Shown in pieces: positions 25,413 to 33,519 of a stretch of 64,000 nt of DNA. The notes below the pieces were generated by a model, which saw nothing but the letters and a program-made list of their open reading frames with translations, ran no database searches and was not told the origin of the DNA. Origin of the DNA: Arthrobacter sp. FB24 (GTDB lineage Bacteria; Actinomycetota; Actinomycetes; Actinomycetales; Micrococcaceae); NCBI RefSeq assembly GCF_000196235.1, contig NC_008541.1, forward strand, positions 2,790,001-2,854,000, given 5' to 3'. Positions within the stretch are counted from its first letter, which is position 1. Every line of letters begins with the position of its first letter. The position numbers and the translations under genes are program-made.

Positions 25413-25448
25413 GACCCACGCGTCCCGGCCGCCGGCCTGCAATAGCGC

Positions 25449-26597
25449 TTAGCGCAGCCCGGTCTTCCGGTTCAGGGCCAGGTAGATCAGTTCGTCGATG
25501 AGTTCCGCGTAGCCCAGCCCGGACGCAGCCCACATCTGCGGGTACATGCTTTTCGGCGTGAAGCCGGGCATGGTGTTGATCTCGTTGATGATCAGCTCGC
25601 CGTCGGGAGTGTAGAAGAAATCCACCCGGCTAAGCCCCTCGGCGCCCACGGCATCGAACGCCGCGGCGGCAAGCTCGCGGACCCTGGCGATCGCCTCGTC
25701 AGGGAGGTCGGCCGGGCAGCTCAGCGAGGCGGCGTCGTCTTCCACGTATTTTGCATTGAAGTCATAGAACTCGTGCTCCCCCGGAGCCACGGCGATCTCC
25801 CCCGGCATGGAGGTCCGCGGCGGTTCCGTACCGCGCCCTTCAAGGACGGCGCATTCGATTTCGCGGCCCACGATGCCGGCCTCGATCACCAGTTTGAGGT
25901 CATGCTCGCGGGCGGCCGCGATGGCCGCGTCCAGGCCCTCCAGGGAGTCCACTTTGGAGATGCCCATGGAAGATCCTGCCCGGGCGGGCTTGACGAATAC
26001 GGGGTAACCCAGCCGGTCAACGCGTTTGCGGATGGCTTCCGGGTCAGTGAGCCACTGCCGGTCCGTCACGGCGATGTACGGTCCCACCTGCAGGCCGGCG
26101 GCCTCAAAAACCACCTTCATGTAATGCTTGTCCATCCCGACAGCGGACGCGAGGACACCGGCGCCAACGTAGCGGGTGTCCGAGAGTTCCAGCAGTCCCT
26201 GGATGGTGCCGTCTTCACCGAACGGGCCGTGAAGCAGCGGGAAGACAACGTCCACGGCACCGAGCTCCTGCGGAACTTCGTTCGGGGACGCCACGATCAG
26301 CTGGTGTTCCCCGCCGATTTCGGCGAGTGTGACCGTGCGGGCAGAGGGCGACACCTCGGGTAGGGACGATGCCGAGAGGGACCATTGCCGGGTGTCCCCC
26401 GACACAAGGACCCATTGTCCGGTCTTTGCGATGCCGATGGGGATGACATCGTACTTGTCGTAGTCGATGGCCCCGAGCACGCCGGCGGCCGTCACGCAGC
26501 TGACGGCGTGCTCGCTGGAGCGGCCACCAAACAACACGGCGACGCGGGGTTTGGCGTGGCCGGGTGCGGTGTGCTTGTTCAATTGTTCTTCCGACAC
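25449..26597 (-). CDS. ddl: D-alanine--D-alanine ligase
   Basis: Ddl joins two D-alanines for peptidoglycan precursor synthesis, using ATP. The 382 residues include VAVLFGGRSSEHAVSCVTA at the N-terminus, FPLLHGPFGEDGTIQG, KPARAGSSMGISKV (ATP-grasp), and the metal-binding INEINTMPGFTPKSMYPQ. The serine-loop and Arg residues of a D-Ala-D-Ala (not D-Lac) ligase appear present, but the specificity residue was not checked in detail. GTG start, two bases after the gpsA stop, so it is coupled to the murA-plsC-gpsA unit. Confidence 0.96.
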   Translation of the reverse strand: MSEEQLNKHTAPGHAKPRVAVLFGGRSSEHAVSCVTAAGVLGAIDYDKYDVIPIGIAKTGQWVLVSGDTRQWSLSASSLPEVSPSARTVTLAEIGGEHQLIVASPNEVPQELGAVDVVFPLLHGPFGEDGTIQGLLELSDTRYVGAGVLASAVGMDKHYMKVVFEAAGLQVGPYIAVTDRQWLTDPEAIRKRVDRLGYPVFVKPARAGSSMGISKVDSLEGLDAAIAAAREHDLKLVIEAGIVGREIECAVLEGRGTEPPRTSMPGEIAVAPGEHEFYDFNAKYVEDDAASLSCPADLPDEAIARVRELAAAAFDAVGAEGLSRVDFFYTPDGELIINEINTMPGFTPKSMYPQMWAASGLGYAELIDELIYLALNRKTGLR

Positions 26598-26599
26598 AG

Positions 26600-27652
26600 T
26601 CAGTAATCGCCTTCGGATTTCAGGTCCCGGGCCAGCAGCAGCGGTCCCAGTTCGTCAACGGACAATTTTCCGGCCAGCACGGCAACCACTGCCGCGGTGA
26701 TGGGCATCTCGACGCCGAGCTTTCCGGCAAGTTCGTGCACGGCCTGCCCGGACTTGATCCCCTCGGCCGTTTGGGTCATTTCCGCGGTCACCTGTTCCAG
26801 CGTCAGCCCCTTGCCCAGCAGGCGTCCGGCAGTGTGGTTCCGGGACAACGGCGAAGAGCAGGTGGCAACGAGGTCGCCCAGCCCGGCCAGGCCAGCCATG
26901 GTTTGCGCTTCTCCCCCCAGGGCAAGCGCCAGCCTGGACGTCTCCGCGAGCCCCCGGGTAATCACGGACGCCTTGGTGTTGTCGCCCATCCTCTTGCCTT
27001 CGCAGATACCCACGGCGAGTGCAATGACGTTTTTCACGATGCCGCCGATTTCAACACCGACGACGTCGGTGGTGGTGTACGGGCGGAAATAGGGTGCGGT
27101 GCAGCTGCGGGCGATCCATGACGCCACCTCGGCGTCCGCACAGGCCACCACAGAGGCGGTGGGTTCCTCGCGGGCGATTTCCATGGCCAGGTTGGGTCCG
27201 GACACAACGGCAATACGGTCCGTCTTGATGCCCAGCTCCTCACTGATGACCTCGCTCATGCGGGCATCTGAGCTGAGCTCCAGGCCCTTCATCAGGGAGA
27301 CCACAAAGGCGTCCGGCGATATCAGGTGCCGCCACTCGCGAAGCTGCAGCCGGAGGGACTGGGCCGGCACCGCCAGAACGACGAGGTCCGCCCCGGACAG
27401 CACCTCCGCCACGTCGGTGGAGGCGGTGATGCTGTGCGGGAGGTCGATGTCCTTAAGGTACTGCGAATTCCGGTGCGTGGTGTTGATCTGCTCAACAACC
27501 TCGCGGCGGCGTCCCCAGAGCCGGATGCTCCGCTGGACACCGGAGGCGGTGGCGGCATCAGCCAGTATCTTGGCAAACGTGGTCCCCCAGGAACCGGCTC
27601 CGAGAACGGCGACCGACATTGCCGAGCCGGCTGCGGCCTGGTCGGGGGTCAT
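26600..27652 (-). CDS. gpsA: Glycerol-3-phosphate dehydrogenase [NAD(P)+]
   Basis: GpsA reduces dihydroxyacetone phosphate to sn-glycerol 3-phosphate, the phospholipid backbone. I start it at ATG 27652, which overlaps the plsC stop as ATGA; this gives 350 residues beginning MTPDQAAAGSAMSVAVLGAG. VAVLGAGSWGTTFAKIL is the NAD(P)-binding motif; VVSGPNLAMEIAREEPTA and the catalytic lysine in GGIVKNVIALAVGICEG are present. With plsC directly upstream, backbone synthesis and acylation are encoded together. Confidence 0.96.
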   Translation of the reverse strand: MTPDQAAAGSAMSVAVLGAGSWGTTFAKILADAATASGVQRSIRLWGRRREVVEQINTTHRNSQYLKDIDLPHSITASTDVAEVLSGADLVVLAVPAQSLRLQLREWRHLISPDAFVVSLMKGLELSSDARMSEVISEELGIKTDRIAVVSGPNLAMEIAREEPTASVVACADAEVASWIARSCTAPYFRPYTTTDVVGVEIGGIVKNVIALAVGICEGKRMGDNTKASVITRGLAETSRLALALGGEAQTMAGLAGLGDLVATCSSPLSRNHTAGRLLGKGLTLEQVTAEMTQTAEGIKSGQAVHELAGKLGVEMPITAAVVAVLAGKLSVDELGPLLLARDLKSEGDY

Positions 27653-28395
27653 TTGCCGCTCCCCTCGATGTTGCGTCCATGCTTGGTCTGGTTGTGGGCG
27701 GCAGGATCCCATCGCTCAGCGGGAGGCTGTTCCCCCCGCAGGGTCGCCAGCAGGCCCGTAATGGCCTCCATGATGACCGCCGTGGCGGCCGTCAGCGTGG
27801 CTTTGTCCAGCGGACGGCCCTCGAAAGCGCTAAGGTCCACGGGGTCGCCCACGATGACGCGGGAGGTCCGACGGGGGAACAGATGGAACCGCTTCGCATA
27901 GCGCGGAAAGACTTGGTGTGCTCCCCAGTGGGCCATGGGAACCACCGGAATGCCGCTCTCCAGCGCCATCCGGGCCGCACCGGTATGGCCCTTCATCGGC
28001 CACAGCTCCGGGTCACGCGTCAGCGTGCCCTCGGGGTAGATGATGATGGCCCCGCCTTCGTCCACCACTGCCTTGGCGACCTGCAGCGAACGGTTGGCAC
28101 CCGCCGTCGAACGTTCCACCGGGATTTGCTTGGTGGCGCGCAGGACTGCCCCCAAAACCGGCACCTTGAAGAGTCCGCCCTTGGCCAGGAAGTGCGGCAT
28201 CCGCTTCTGGTTGTACAGCATGTGGCCGATCACGAGCGGGTCGATCTCGGTGCAGTGGTTGGGTGCGGCGATGAAGCCGCCCGCCGGAAGCTTGTCCAGC
28301 CCTTCCCACTTCTTGTTCATGAGCAGGTTCATCACTGGCCTGACGATCCCGGCGACGATGACAAAGGTGGTGCGGCTCTTGGCCGTTTCCTTCAC
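27649..28395 (-). CDS. plsC: 1-acyl-sn-glycerol-3-phosphate acyltransferase
   Basis: PlsC-family acyltransferase of 248 residues that makes phosphatidic acid at the membrane. The catalytic HX4D box is NHCTEID, and the phosphate-binding box is IYPEGTLTRD; VPMAHWG follows. The GTG start lies 10 bp after the murA stop. Substrate assignment to LPA is by family; related actinobacterial paralogues can have other acyl acceptors, hence the slightly lower confidence in the exact reaction. Confidence 0.92.
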   Translation of the reverse strand: MKETAKSRTTFVIVAGIVRPVMNLLMNKKWEGLDKLPAGGFIAAPNHCTEIDPLVIGHMLYNQKRMPHFLAKGGLFKVPVLGAVLRATKQIPVERSTAGANRSLQVAKAVVDEGGAIIIYPEGTLTRDPELWPMKGHTGAARMALESGIPVVPMAHWGAHQVFPRYAKRFHLFPRRTSRVIVGDPVDLSAFEGRPLDKATLTAATAVIMEAITGLLATLRGEQPPAERWDPAAHNQTKHGRNIEGSGK

Positions 28396-28405
28396 TGGGA
28401 CCCCG

Positions 28406-29731
28406 TTACTTGGCTGCGGTGATGTCGAAATCGGCGCCCAGGCCCGCGAGCTTCTCGGTGAAGCGCTCGTAGCCGCGGTTGATGATGTCGATTCCGGTCA
28501 CCCGGGACGTTCCGGTGGCAGCCAGTGCGGCGATGAGGTGGCTGAAACCGCCCCGGAGGTCCGGAACGTCGATGTCGGTGCCCTTGAGCTGCGTGGATCC
28601 CGAGATGACGGCCGAGTGCAGGAAGTTCCGCTGGCCGAAGCGGCACGGCACGCTGCCGAGGCACTCCCGGTGCACCTGGATGTTGGCGCCCATCCGGATC
28701 AGTGCGTCGGTGAAGCCGAACCGGTTCTCGTAGACGGTCTCGTGGACGATCGACACGCCTTCGGCCTGGGTTAGGGCCACCACAAGGGGCTGCTGCCAGT
28801 CCGTCATGAATCCCGGGTGTACGTCCGTTTCAAGGACTAGCGGATTCAGCTTGCCGCCGCGGTGGTAGAAACGGATGCCGTCCTCGCCGATGTCCATCCC
28901 GCCGCCCACCTTGCGGTAGGTGTTCAGGAACGTCATCATGTCGCGCTGGGAAGCGCCCTCAACGAAAATATCTCCGCGCGTCACGAGCGCCGCTGAGGCC
29001 CAGGACGCTGATTCGTTCCGGTCCGAGAGTGCCCGGTGGTTGTAACCGCCGAGGTCCCTGACGCCTTCGATGCGGATGGTGCGGTCCGTCTGGACGCTGA
29101 TGATGGCGCCCATCTTCTGCAGCACGGCAATGAGGTCGATGATTTCCGGCTCCGTGGCGGCACCGGAAAGCTCCGTGATGCCTTCAGCCCTGGTGGCGCT
29201 GAGCAGGACCTGCTCGGTGGCCCCCACTGACGGATAGGGCAGCGAGATCTTGGCGCCCTGGAGCCCCTTGGGCGCGGAAATGTGGATGCCGCCCGGACGC
29301 TTTTCGACGACGGCCCCGAACTGGCGCAGGACGTTCAGGTGGTAATCAATGGGGCGGTCGCCGATCTTGCAGCCGCCAAGGTCGGGAATGAACGCTTCAC
29401 CGATGGCGTGGATCAGCGGACCGCACAACAGGATGGGAATCCTGGAGTCGCCTGCATGGGCGTCGATTGCGGTGCTGGACGCGGTCTTGGCGCCCTTCGG
29501 ATCCAGGGTCAGGTCACCCGTAACAGGGTCCTTTTCGACCGTGACGCCATGAAGCTGGAGCAGGCTGGTGACAACCTCGACGTCCTTGATTTCAGGGACG
29601 TTGCGCAGCACGGACGGCTCGTTGCCCAGCAGGGCGGCCACCATGGCCTTGGGGACAAGATTCTTGGCCCCGCGAACGGTGACGCGTCCAGTTAGCGGGA
29701 CGCCTCCGCGGATTGTCAAAACACTACTCAT
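28406..29731 (-). CDS. murA: UDP-N-acetylglucosamine 1-carboxyvinyltransferase
   Basis: MurA catalyses the first committed step of peptidoglycan synthesis, transfer of enolpyruvate from PEP to UDP-GlcNAc. The 441-residue protein has GAKNLVPKAMVA near the N-terminus (substrate Lys/Asn) and the catalytic loop LGGCKIGDRPIDYH with Cys121. This cysteine is the fosfomycin target; mycobacteria carry Asp here. It heads a compact unit murA-plsC-gpsA-ddl. GAGGA lies ten bases before the ATG. Confidence 0.97.
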   Translation of the reverse strand: MSSVLTIRGGVPLTGRVTVRGAKNLVPKAMVAALLGNEPSVLRNVPEIKDVEVVTSLLQLHGVTVEKDPVTGDLTLDPKGAKTASSTAIDAHAGDSRIPILLCGPLIHAIGEAFIPDLGGCKIGDRPIDYHLNVLRQFGAVVEKRPGGIHISAPKGLQGAKISLPYPSVGATEQVLLSATRAEGITELSGAATEPEIIDLIAVLQKMGAIISVQTDRTIRIEGVRDLGGYNHRALSDRNESASWASAALVTRGDIFVEGASQRDMMTFLNTYRKVGGGMDIGEDGIRFYHRGGKLNPLVLETDVHPGFMTDWQQPLVVALTQAEGVSIVHETVYENRFGFTDALIRMGANIQVHRECLGSVPCRFGQRNFLHSAVISGSTQLKGTDIDVPDLRGGFSHLIAALAATGTSRVTGIDIINRGYERFTEKLAGLGADFDITAAK

Positions 29732-29785
29732 ATACCGGTTTCCTCACGACTACTCGCCCCCAAATCCTTACAAAGGCTCCAGCTA

Positions 29786-29814
29786 AGCATAGGAGCTAGC
29801 GTTACCGATCTGAA
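29786..29814 (-). promoter_or_regulatory. Possible murA promoter
   Basis: Minus-strand TTCAGA (29814-29809) and TATGCT (29791-29786) with a 17-bp spacer, about 55 bp before the murA start. Fit to the housekeeping consensus is moderate. Confidence 0.4.
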
Positions 29815-29861
29815 ATACGGCGCGTTTTTCCGGAGGGCGCCGCGGGGGCGGCAAGGGTGCA

Positions 29862-29903
29862 GCCGGTACCGGGGACCGGCGCTGCGGGGTCCGCGGTACC
29901 GGC
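29862..29903 (-). terminator. GC-rich hairpin after leuD
   Basis: GCCGGTACCG (29862-29871) and CGGTACCGGC (29894-29903) are perfect inverted repeats, with nested GGACC/GGTCC inside. The structure lies about 75 bp past the leuD stop and upstream of the murA promoter, in a very GC-rich stretch. Probably the leuCD terminator; no T-tract. Confidence 0.45.
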
Positions 29904-29977
29904 GCCGCAGGGACCGTACCCGGCCCCGCCGTCCCCGCGGGACCGCGGGGCGGCCGCACCCCTCAGCGCCGGCCCGA

Positions 29978-30580
29978 TCAGGACAGCCGTGCGGGCAGGG
30001 TCTTCGGCTTGAAAGCGGGCCTGGTGGCTTCGTAGGCTGTGATGTCTTCTTCGTGCTGGAGGGTCAGTCCGATGTCGTCCAGGCCTTCGAGGAGGCGCCA
30101 GCGCGTGTAGTCATCAATCTCGAACGGCGCCACCACGTTGCCGCACATCACGGTCTTCGAGACGAGGTCCACGGTCACCTCGGTGCCCGGGGCGTTCTCC
30201 AGCACCTTCCAGATGAGCTCGATGTCATCCTGGGCGACCTCGGCTGCCAGGAGGCCCTGTTTGCCGGAGTTGCCGCGAAAGATATCGGCGAACCTTGAGG
30301 ACAGGACGGTCTTGAACCCGAAGTCCTTCAATGCCCATACTGCGTGCTCGCGGGAGGACCCGGTGCCGAAGTCCGGTCCGGCCACCAGCACGGAACCGGC
30401 GTTGAACGGCTCCTGGTTCAGGATGAAGGCAGGGTCCTTGCGCCAGGCCGCAAACAGTGCGTCCTCGAAGCCCGTGCGGGTAATGCGCTTGAGGTAAACG
30501 GCCGGGATGATCTGGTCGGTGTCCACGTTGCTCTGGCGCAGCGGTACGCCGATCCCGGTGTGGGTGCTGAACTTTTCCAT
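29978..30580 (-). CDS. leuD: 3-isopropylmalate dehydratase small subunit
   Basis: LeuD is the swivel-domain subunit of isopropylmalate isomerase in leucine synthesis, and pairs with LeuC. The 200-residue protein begins [20 protein letters not shown] and has the conserved [33 protein letters not shown] and FRGNSGKQG. It lies 54 bp downstream of leuC in the same direction and is expected to be co-transcribed with it under the iclR-proximal operator. Confidence 0.97.
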   Translation of the reverse strand: MEKFSTHTGIGVPLRQSNVDTDQIIPAVYLKRITRTGFEDALFAAWRKDPAFILNQEPFNAGSVLVAGPDFGTGSSREHAVWALKDFGFKTVLSSRFADIFRGNSGKQGLLAAEVAQDDIELIWKVLENAPGTEVTVDLVSKTVMCGNVVAPFEIDDYTRWRLLEGLDDIGLTLQHEEDITAYEATRPAFKPKTLPARLS

Positions 30581-30634
30581 GGCGGTTCCTTTGATGCTGG
30601 GTAGGTGTGGGCTGCGCGGGCTAGGCGGCGTTAT

Positions 30635-32089
30635 CTAAGCGGCGCTGCTACTGACGGCGGCGGACTCGGGAGCGGGGTCCAGGTCCGACGGCGAACTGAG
30701 CGTGCCGCGCACCGCCGTAGCTGCCGCCACGACCGGTGAGACGAGGTGGGTGCGGCCACCCTTGCCCTGACGTCCCTCAAAGTTGCGGTTGGACGTGGAG
30801 GCACAACGTTCCCCCACCTCCAGCTGGTCCGGGTTCATGCCCAGGCACATGGAGCAGCCGGCAAAACGCCACTCAGCTCCAAAGTCCTTGAAAACCTTGT
30901 CCAGGCCTTCCGCTTCCGCCTCGAGCCGCACGCGTGCCGAGCCCGGGACAACGAGCATCCGGATGTTCGGGTCCTTGGTGCGGCCGCGGATGATGTCCGC
31001 CGCGGCGCGCAGGTCTTCCATCCGGGAGTTCGTGCAGGAGCCCAGGAAGACCGTGTCCACCCGGATCTCCTTCATCGGGGTGCCGGCTTCCAGCCCCATG
31101 TACTGCAGTGCCCGTTCGGCCGCGGCCTTGGCGTTTTCATCGCCGAAGTCCTCCGGCGACGGCACCCTGGAAGACAGCGAAACGCCCTGGCCGGGGTTCG
31201 TGCCCCAGGTGACGAAGGGCTCCAGGGTGTCGGCGTCCAGGTCCACCTCGACGTCGAACGTTGCGTCGTCGTCCGTGCGGAGCGTGTTCCAGTATTCGAC
31301 GGCGGCGTCCCACTCCGCGCCCTGCGGCGCGTGCGGCCGTCCGTACATGTAGTCGTACGTTGTCTGGTCCGGGGCAACGAGGCCCGCGCGGGCGCCGGCT
31401 TCGATGGACATGTTGCAGATGGTCATCCGGGCTTCCATGGACAGTGCACGGATTGCCGAACCACGGTATTCGAGGACGTAGCCCTGCCCGCCGCCGGTGC
31501 CGATCTTCGCGATGACCGCCAGGATGATGTCCTTTGCCGACACTCCGGGGCGCAGGGTTCCCTCGACGTTTATCGCCATGGTCTTGAATGGCTTCAAGGA
31601 CAGCGTCTGGGTGGCCATGACGTGCTCCACCTCGGAGGTGCCGATGCCCATGGCCAGCGCGCCGAAGGCTCCGTGCGTGGAGGTGTGCGAATCCCCGCAG
31701 ACCACCGTCATGCCGGGCTGGGTGAGGCCAAGCTGGGGGCCCACAACGTGAACGATCCCCTGCTCGGCGTCGCCCAGGGAGTGCAGGCGGACGCCGAATT
31801 CCTTGCAGTTGTTGCGCAGCGTCTGGATCTGGGTCCGGCTGGTCAGATCGGCGATAGGCTTGTCGATGTCCAGCGTGGGGGTGTTGTGGTCCTCGGTGGC
31901 GATGGTGAGGTCCGGGCGGCGCAGCGGGCGACCGGCCAGCCGGAGCCCTTCAAAGGCCTGCGGCGACGTGACTTCATGCACCAGGTGGAGGTCGATGTAG
32001 AGAAGGTCCGGCTGGGCATTGGCACCTTCGCCGTCGCCTTTGCGCACCACGTGCGCGTCCCAGACTTTCTCGGCCAATGTCTTTGCCAT
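30635..32089 (-). CDS. leuC: 3-isopropylmalate dehydratase large subunit
   Basis: LeuC is the aconitase-fold subunit that carries the 4Fe-4S cluster and isomerises isopropylmalate in leucine synthesis. Cluster ligands are visible in FLGSCTNSR and [11 protein letters not shown]; substrate motifs include [24 protein letters not shown] in part. I choose ATG 32089 ([10 protein letters not shown], 484 residues) because AAGGGAG lies six bases upstream; ATG 32095 would abut the Shine-Dalgarno. A regulator gene of the IclR family diverges 112 bp away, and the operator between them probably controls both. Confidence 0.97.
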   Translation of the reverse strand: MAKTLAEKVWDAHVVRKGDGEGANAQPDLLYIDLHLVHEVTSPQAFEGLRLAGRPLRRPDLTIATEDHNTPTLDIDKPIADLTSRTQIQTLRNNCKEFGVRLHSLGDAEQGIVHVVGPQLGLTQPGMTVVCGDSHTSTHGAFGALAMGIGTSEVEHVMATQTLSLKPFKTMAINVEGTLRPGVSAKDIILAVIAKIGTGGGQGYVLEYRGSAIRALSMEARMTICNMSIEAGARAGLVAPDQTTYDYMYGRPHAPQGAEWDAAVEYWNTLRTDDDATFDVEVDLDADTLEPFVTWGTNPGQGVSLSSRVPSPEDFGDENAKAAAERALQYMGLEAGTPMKEIRVDTVFLGSCTNSRMEDLRAAADIIRGRTKDPNIRMLVVPGSARVRLEAEAEGLDKVFKDFGAEWRFAGCSMCLGMNPDQLEVGERCASTSNRNFEGRQGKGGRTHLVSPVVAAATAVRGTLSSPSDLDPAPESAAVSSSAA

Positions 32090-32166
32090 GGCCATCTCCC
32101 TTCACTGCTGTTGGCTGTTTACATCCACTGAACCAGCACGCCCGCGTAATACGCCAGCCAAATGAT

Positions 32167-32195
32167 TTGCATCTCAGATATTGAGACGGCAATAT
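32167..32195 (+). promoter_or_regulatory. iclR promoter with embedded operator; probable leuC operator
   Basis: Plus-strand TTGCAT (32167-32172) and CAATAT (32190-32195) are 17 bp apart, and the -10 ends six bases before the ATG at 32202. The spacer contains the perfect palindrome TCTCA-N5-TGAGA (32172-32186); overlapping it, ATATTG-N6-CAATAT (32178-32195) is a second perfect repeat. No Shine-Dalgarno precedes the ATG, so the transcript is probably leaderless. Autoregulation by the IclR protein is inferred. Confidence 0.65.
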
Positions 32196-32201
32196 CATTA
32201 C

Positions 32202-32921
32202 ATGGACAATTCTAGTGGCGTCGGTGTCATCGATAAAGCGGCCCATGTGCTCGACGCACTTGAGGCAGGGCCCACCACTCTGGCGCAGCTGGTGGCTGCC
32301 ACCGGACTGGCGCGGCCGACCGTACACAGGCTCGCCCTGGCACTGGTCCATCACCGGCTTGTCAGCCGCGACATCCAGGGCCGTTTTGTGCTGGGAAGCC
32401 GGTTGGTGGAGCTCGCCTCGGCCGCCGGCGAGGACCGGCTGATCGCCTCAGCCGGGCCCGTCCTGATGCAGCTGCGCGACGCCACCGGCGAAAGCGCCCA
32501 GATCTTCCGGCGGCAGGGTGACTGGCGGGTGTGCGTCGCGTCTGCCGAGCGTCCCATTGGTCTCCGCGACACCATCCCGGTGGGTACCCAGCTTTCCATG
32601 AAGGCCGGCTCCGCCGCCCAGGTCCTGCTGGCCTGGGAGGACCACGACCGGCTCCTCGAAGGTCTGCAGGCAGCGCGCTTCACGCCCACCGTCCTGGCAG
32701 GAGTGCGACGGCGGGGCTGGGGCCAGAGCCTCGGCGAACGCGAGCCGGGGGTCGCCTCTGTGTCGGCGCCCGTCCGTGGCCCGTCCGGACGCGTCATTGC
32801 CGCCGTGTCCATTTCCGGTCCGATCGAGCGCCTGACCCGCCAGCCGGGCCGGTTGCACGCCGAAGTCGTCTGCAATGCCGCCCGGGTGCTGACCGAGGCG
32901 CTCCGCAAGAACAACGACTGA
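32202..32921 (+). CDS. IclR-family transcriptional regulator (NdgR/LtbR type)
   Basis: A 239-residue DNA-binding regulator: an N-terminal winged helix-turn-helix (LAQLVAATGLARPTVHRLAL, about residues 22-41) and a C-terminal effector-binding domain with QLRDATGESAQIFRRQGDWR, KAGSAAQVLLAW and VSAPVRGPSGRVIAAVSISG. Divergence from leuCD is the hallmark of NdgR (Streptomyces) and LtbR (Corynebacterium), which control leucine and related biosynthesis. Elements like its own operator recur at leuB, ilvB and ilvD in this window. I start at ATG 32202; TTG 32181 lies inside the operator and is unlikely. Confidence 0.93.
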   Translation: MDNSSGVGVIDKAAHVLDALEAGPTTLAQLVAATGLARPTVHRLALALVHHRLVSRDIQGRFVLGSRLVELASAAGEDRLIASAGPVLMQLRDATGESAQIFRRQGDWRVCVASAERPIGLRDTIPVGTQLSMKAGSAAQVLLAWEDHDRLLEGLQAARFTPTVLAGVRRRGWGQSLGEREPGVASVSAPVRGPSGRVIAAVSISGPIERLTRQPGRLHAEVVCNAARVLTEALRKNND

Positions 32922-32973
32922 CACCGCAGCCGCCCGGCCGTCCCCTGCGGGCTCCGGGTATTAGGCTGTGCCC

Positions 32974-33519
32974 ATGAACAGCTATGCGGTCTTCCTCCGT
33001 GGTATCAACGTGGGCGGAATCAACATCAAAATGGCGGACCTCAGGAGCGCCCTGGCGGAACGCGGGTTCGATGGAGTAAAGACGCTCCTGGCCAGCGGCA
33101 ACGTTGCCCTGGCCAGCCCTCTCGGCGCCGCCGCACTCAAAAAGGACGTTGAAACCTGCCTGCGCGAGTCCTTCGGCTACGACGCGTGGGTGGTGGTTCT
33201 GACCGACGCCAGGCTTGCTGCACTCGTCGAGGCGTGCCCGTACCCTGCCGAGGACAAGACGACGCATACCTATGTCACCCTCAGTTCGGATACAGCCGTG
33301 CTGGACGAGCTGTTCGAGGCCGGTTCACGGCTGGACGGAACGCAGCAGCAGCGCCTGGGTCCGGAGGCCATGGCCTGGCTTGCACCCGCCGGAGGCACCC
33401 TGGACAGTCCATTCAGCAGACTCTCATCCAAAGCGCGCTACAAATCGACCACCACCACGCGAAACCTTCGCACCATGATCAAGGTCCGAGACGCCACGAA
33501 GGCGATGGGCAACGGCTAG
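32974..33519 (+). CDS. DUF1697 family protein
   Basis: A 181-residue protein of the DUF1697 family: MNSYAVFLRGINVGGINIKM, the conserved GFDGVKTLLASGNVALAS and the C-terminal ARYKSTTTTRNLRTMIKV are all present. Structures of this family resemble a ferredoxin-like fold; the function is unknown. ATG 32974 preferred over GTG 32968. It ends convergently with the GTPase gene, the two stop codons overlapping within CTAG. Confidence 0.88.
   Translation: MNSYAVFLRGINVGGINIKMADLRSALAERGFDGVKTLLASGNVALASPLGAAALKKDVETCLRESFGYDAWVVVLTDARLAALVEACPYPAEDKTTHTYVTLSSDTAVLDELFEAGSRLDGTQQQRLGPEAMAWLAPAGGTLDSPFSRLSSKARYKSTTTTRNLRTMIKVRDATKAMGNG

Noticed and set aside
30746..32131. Plus-strand 461-codon frame opposite leuC
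   Set aside because: It mirrors leuC, whose product has unmistakable aconitase motifs; no start context or domain in the antisense product.
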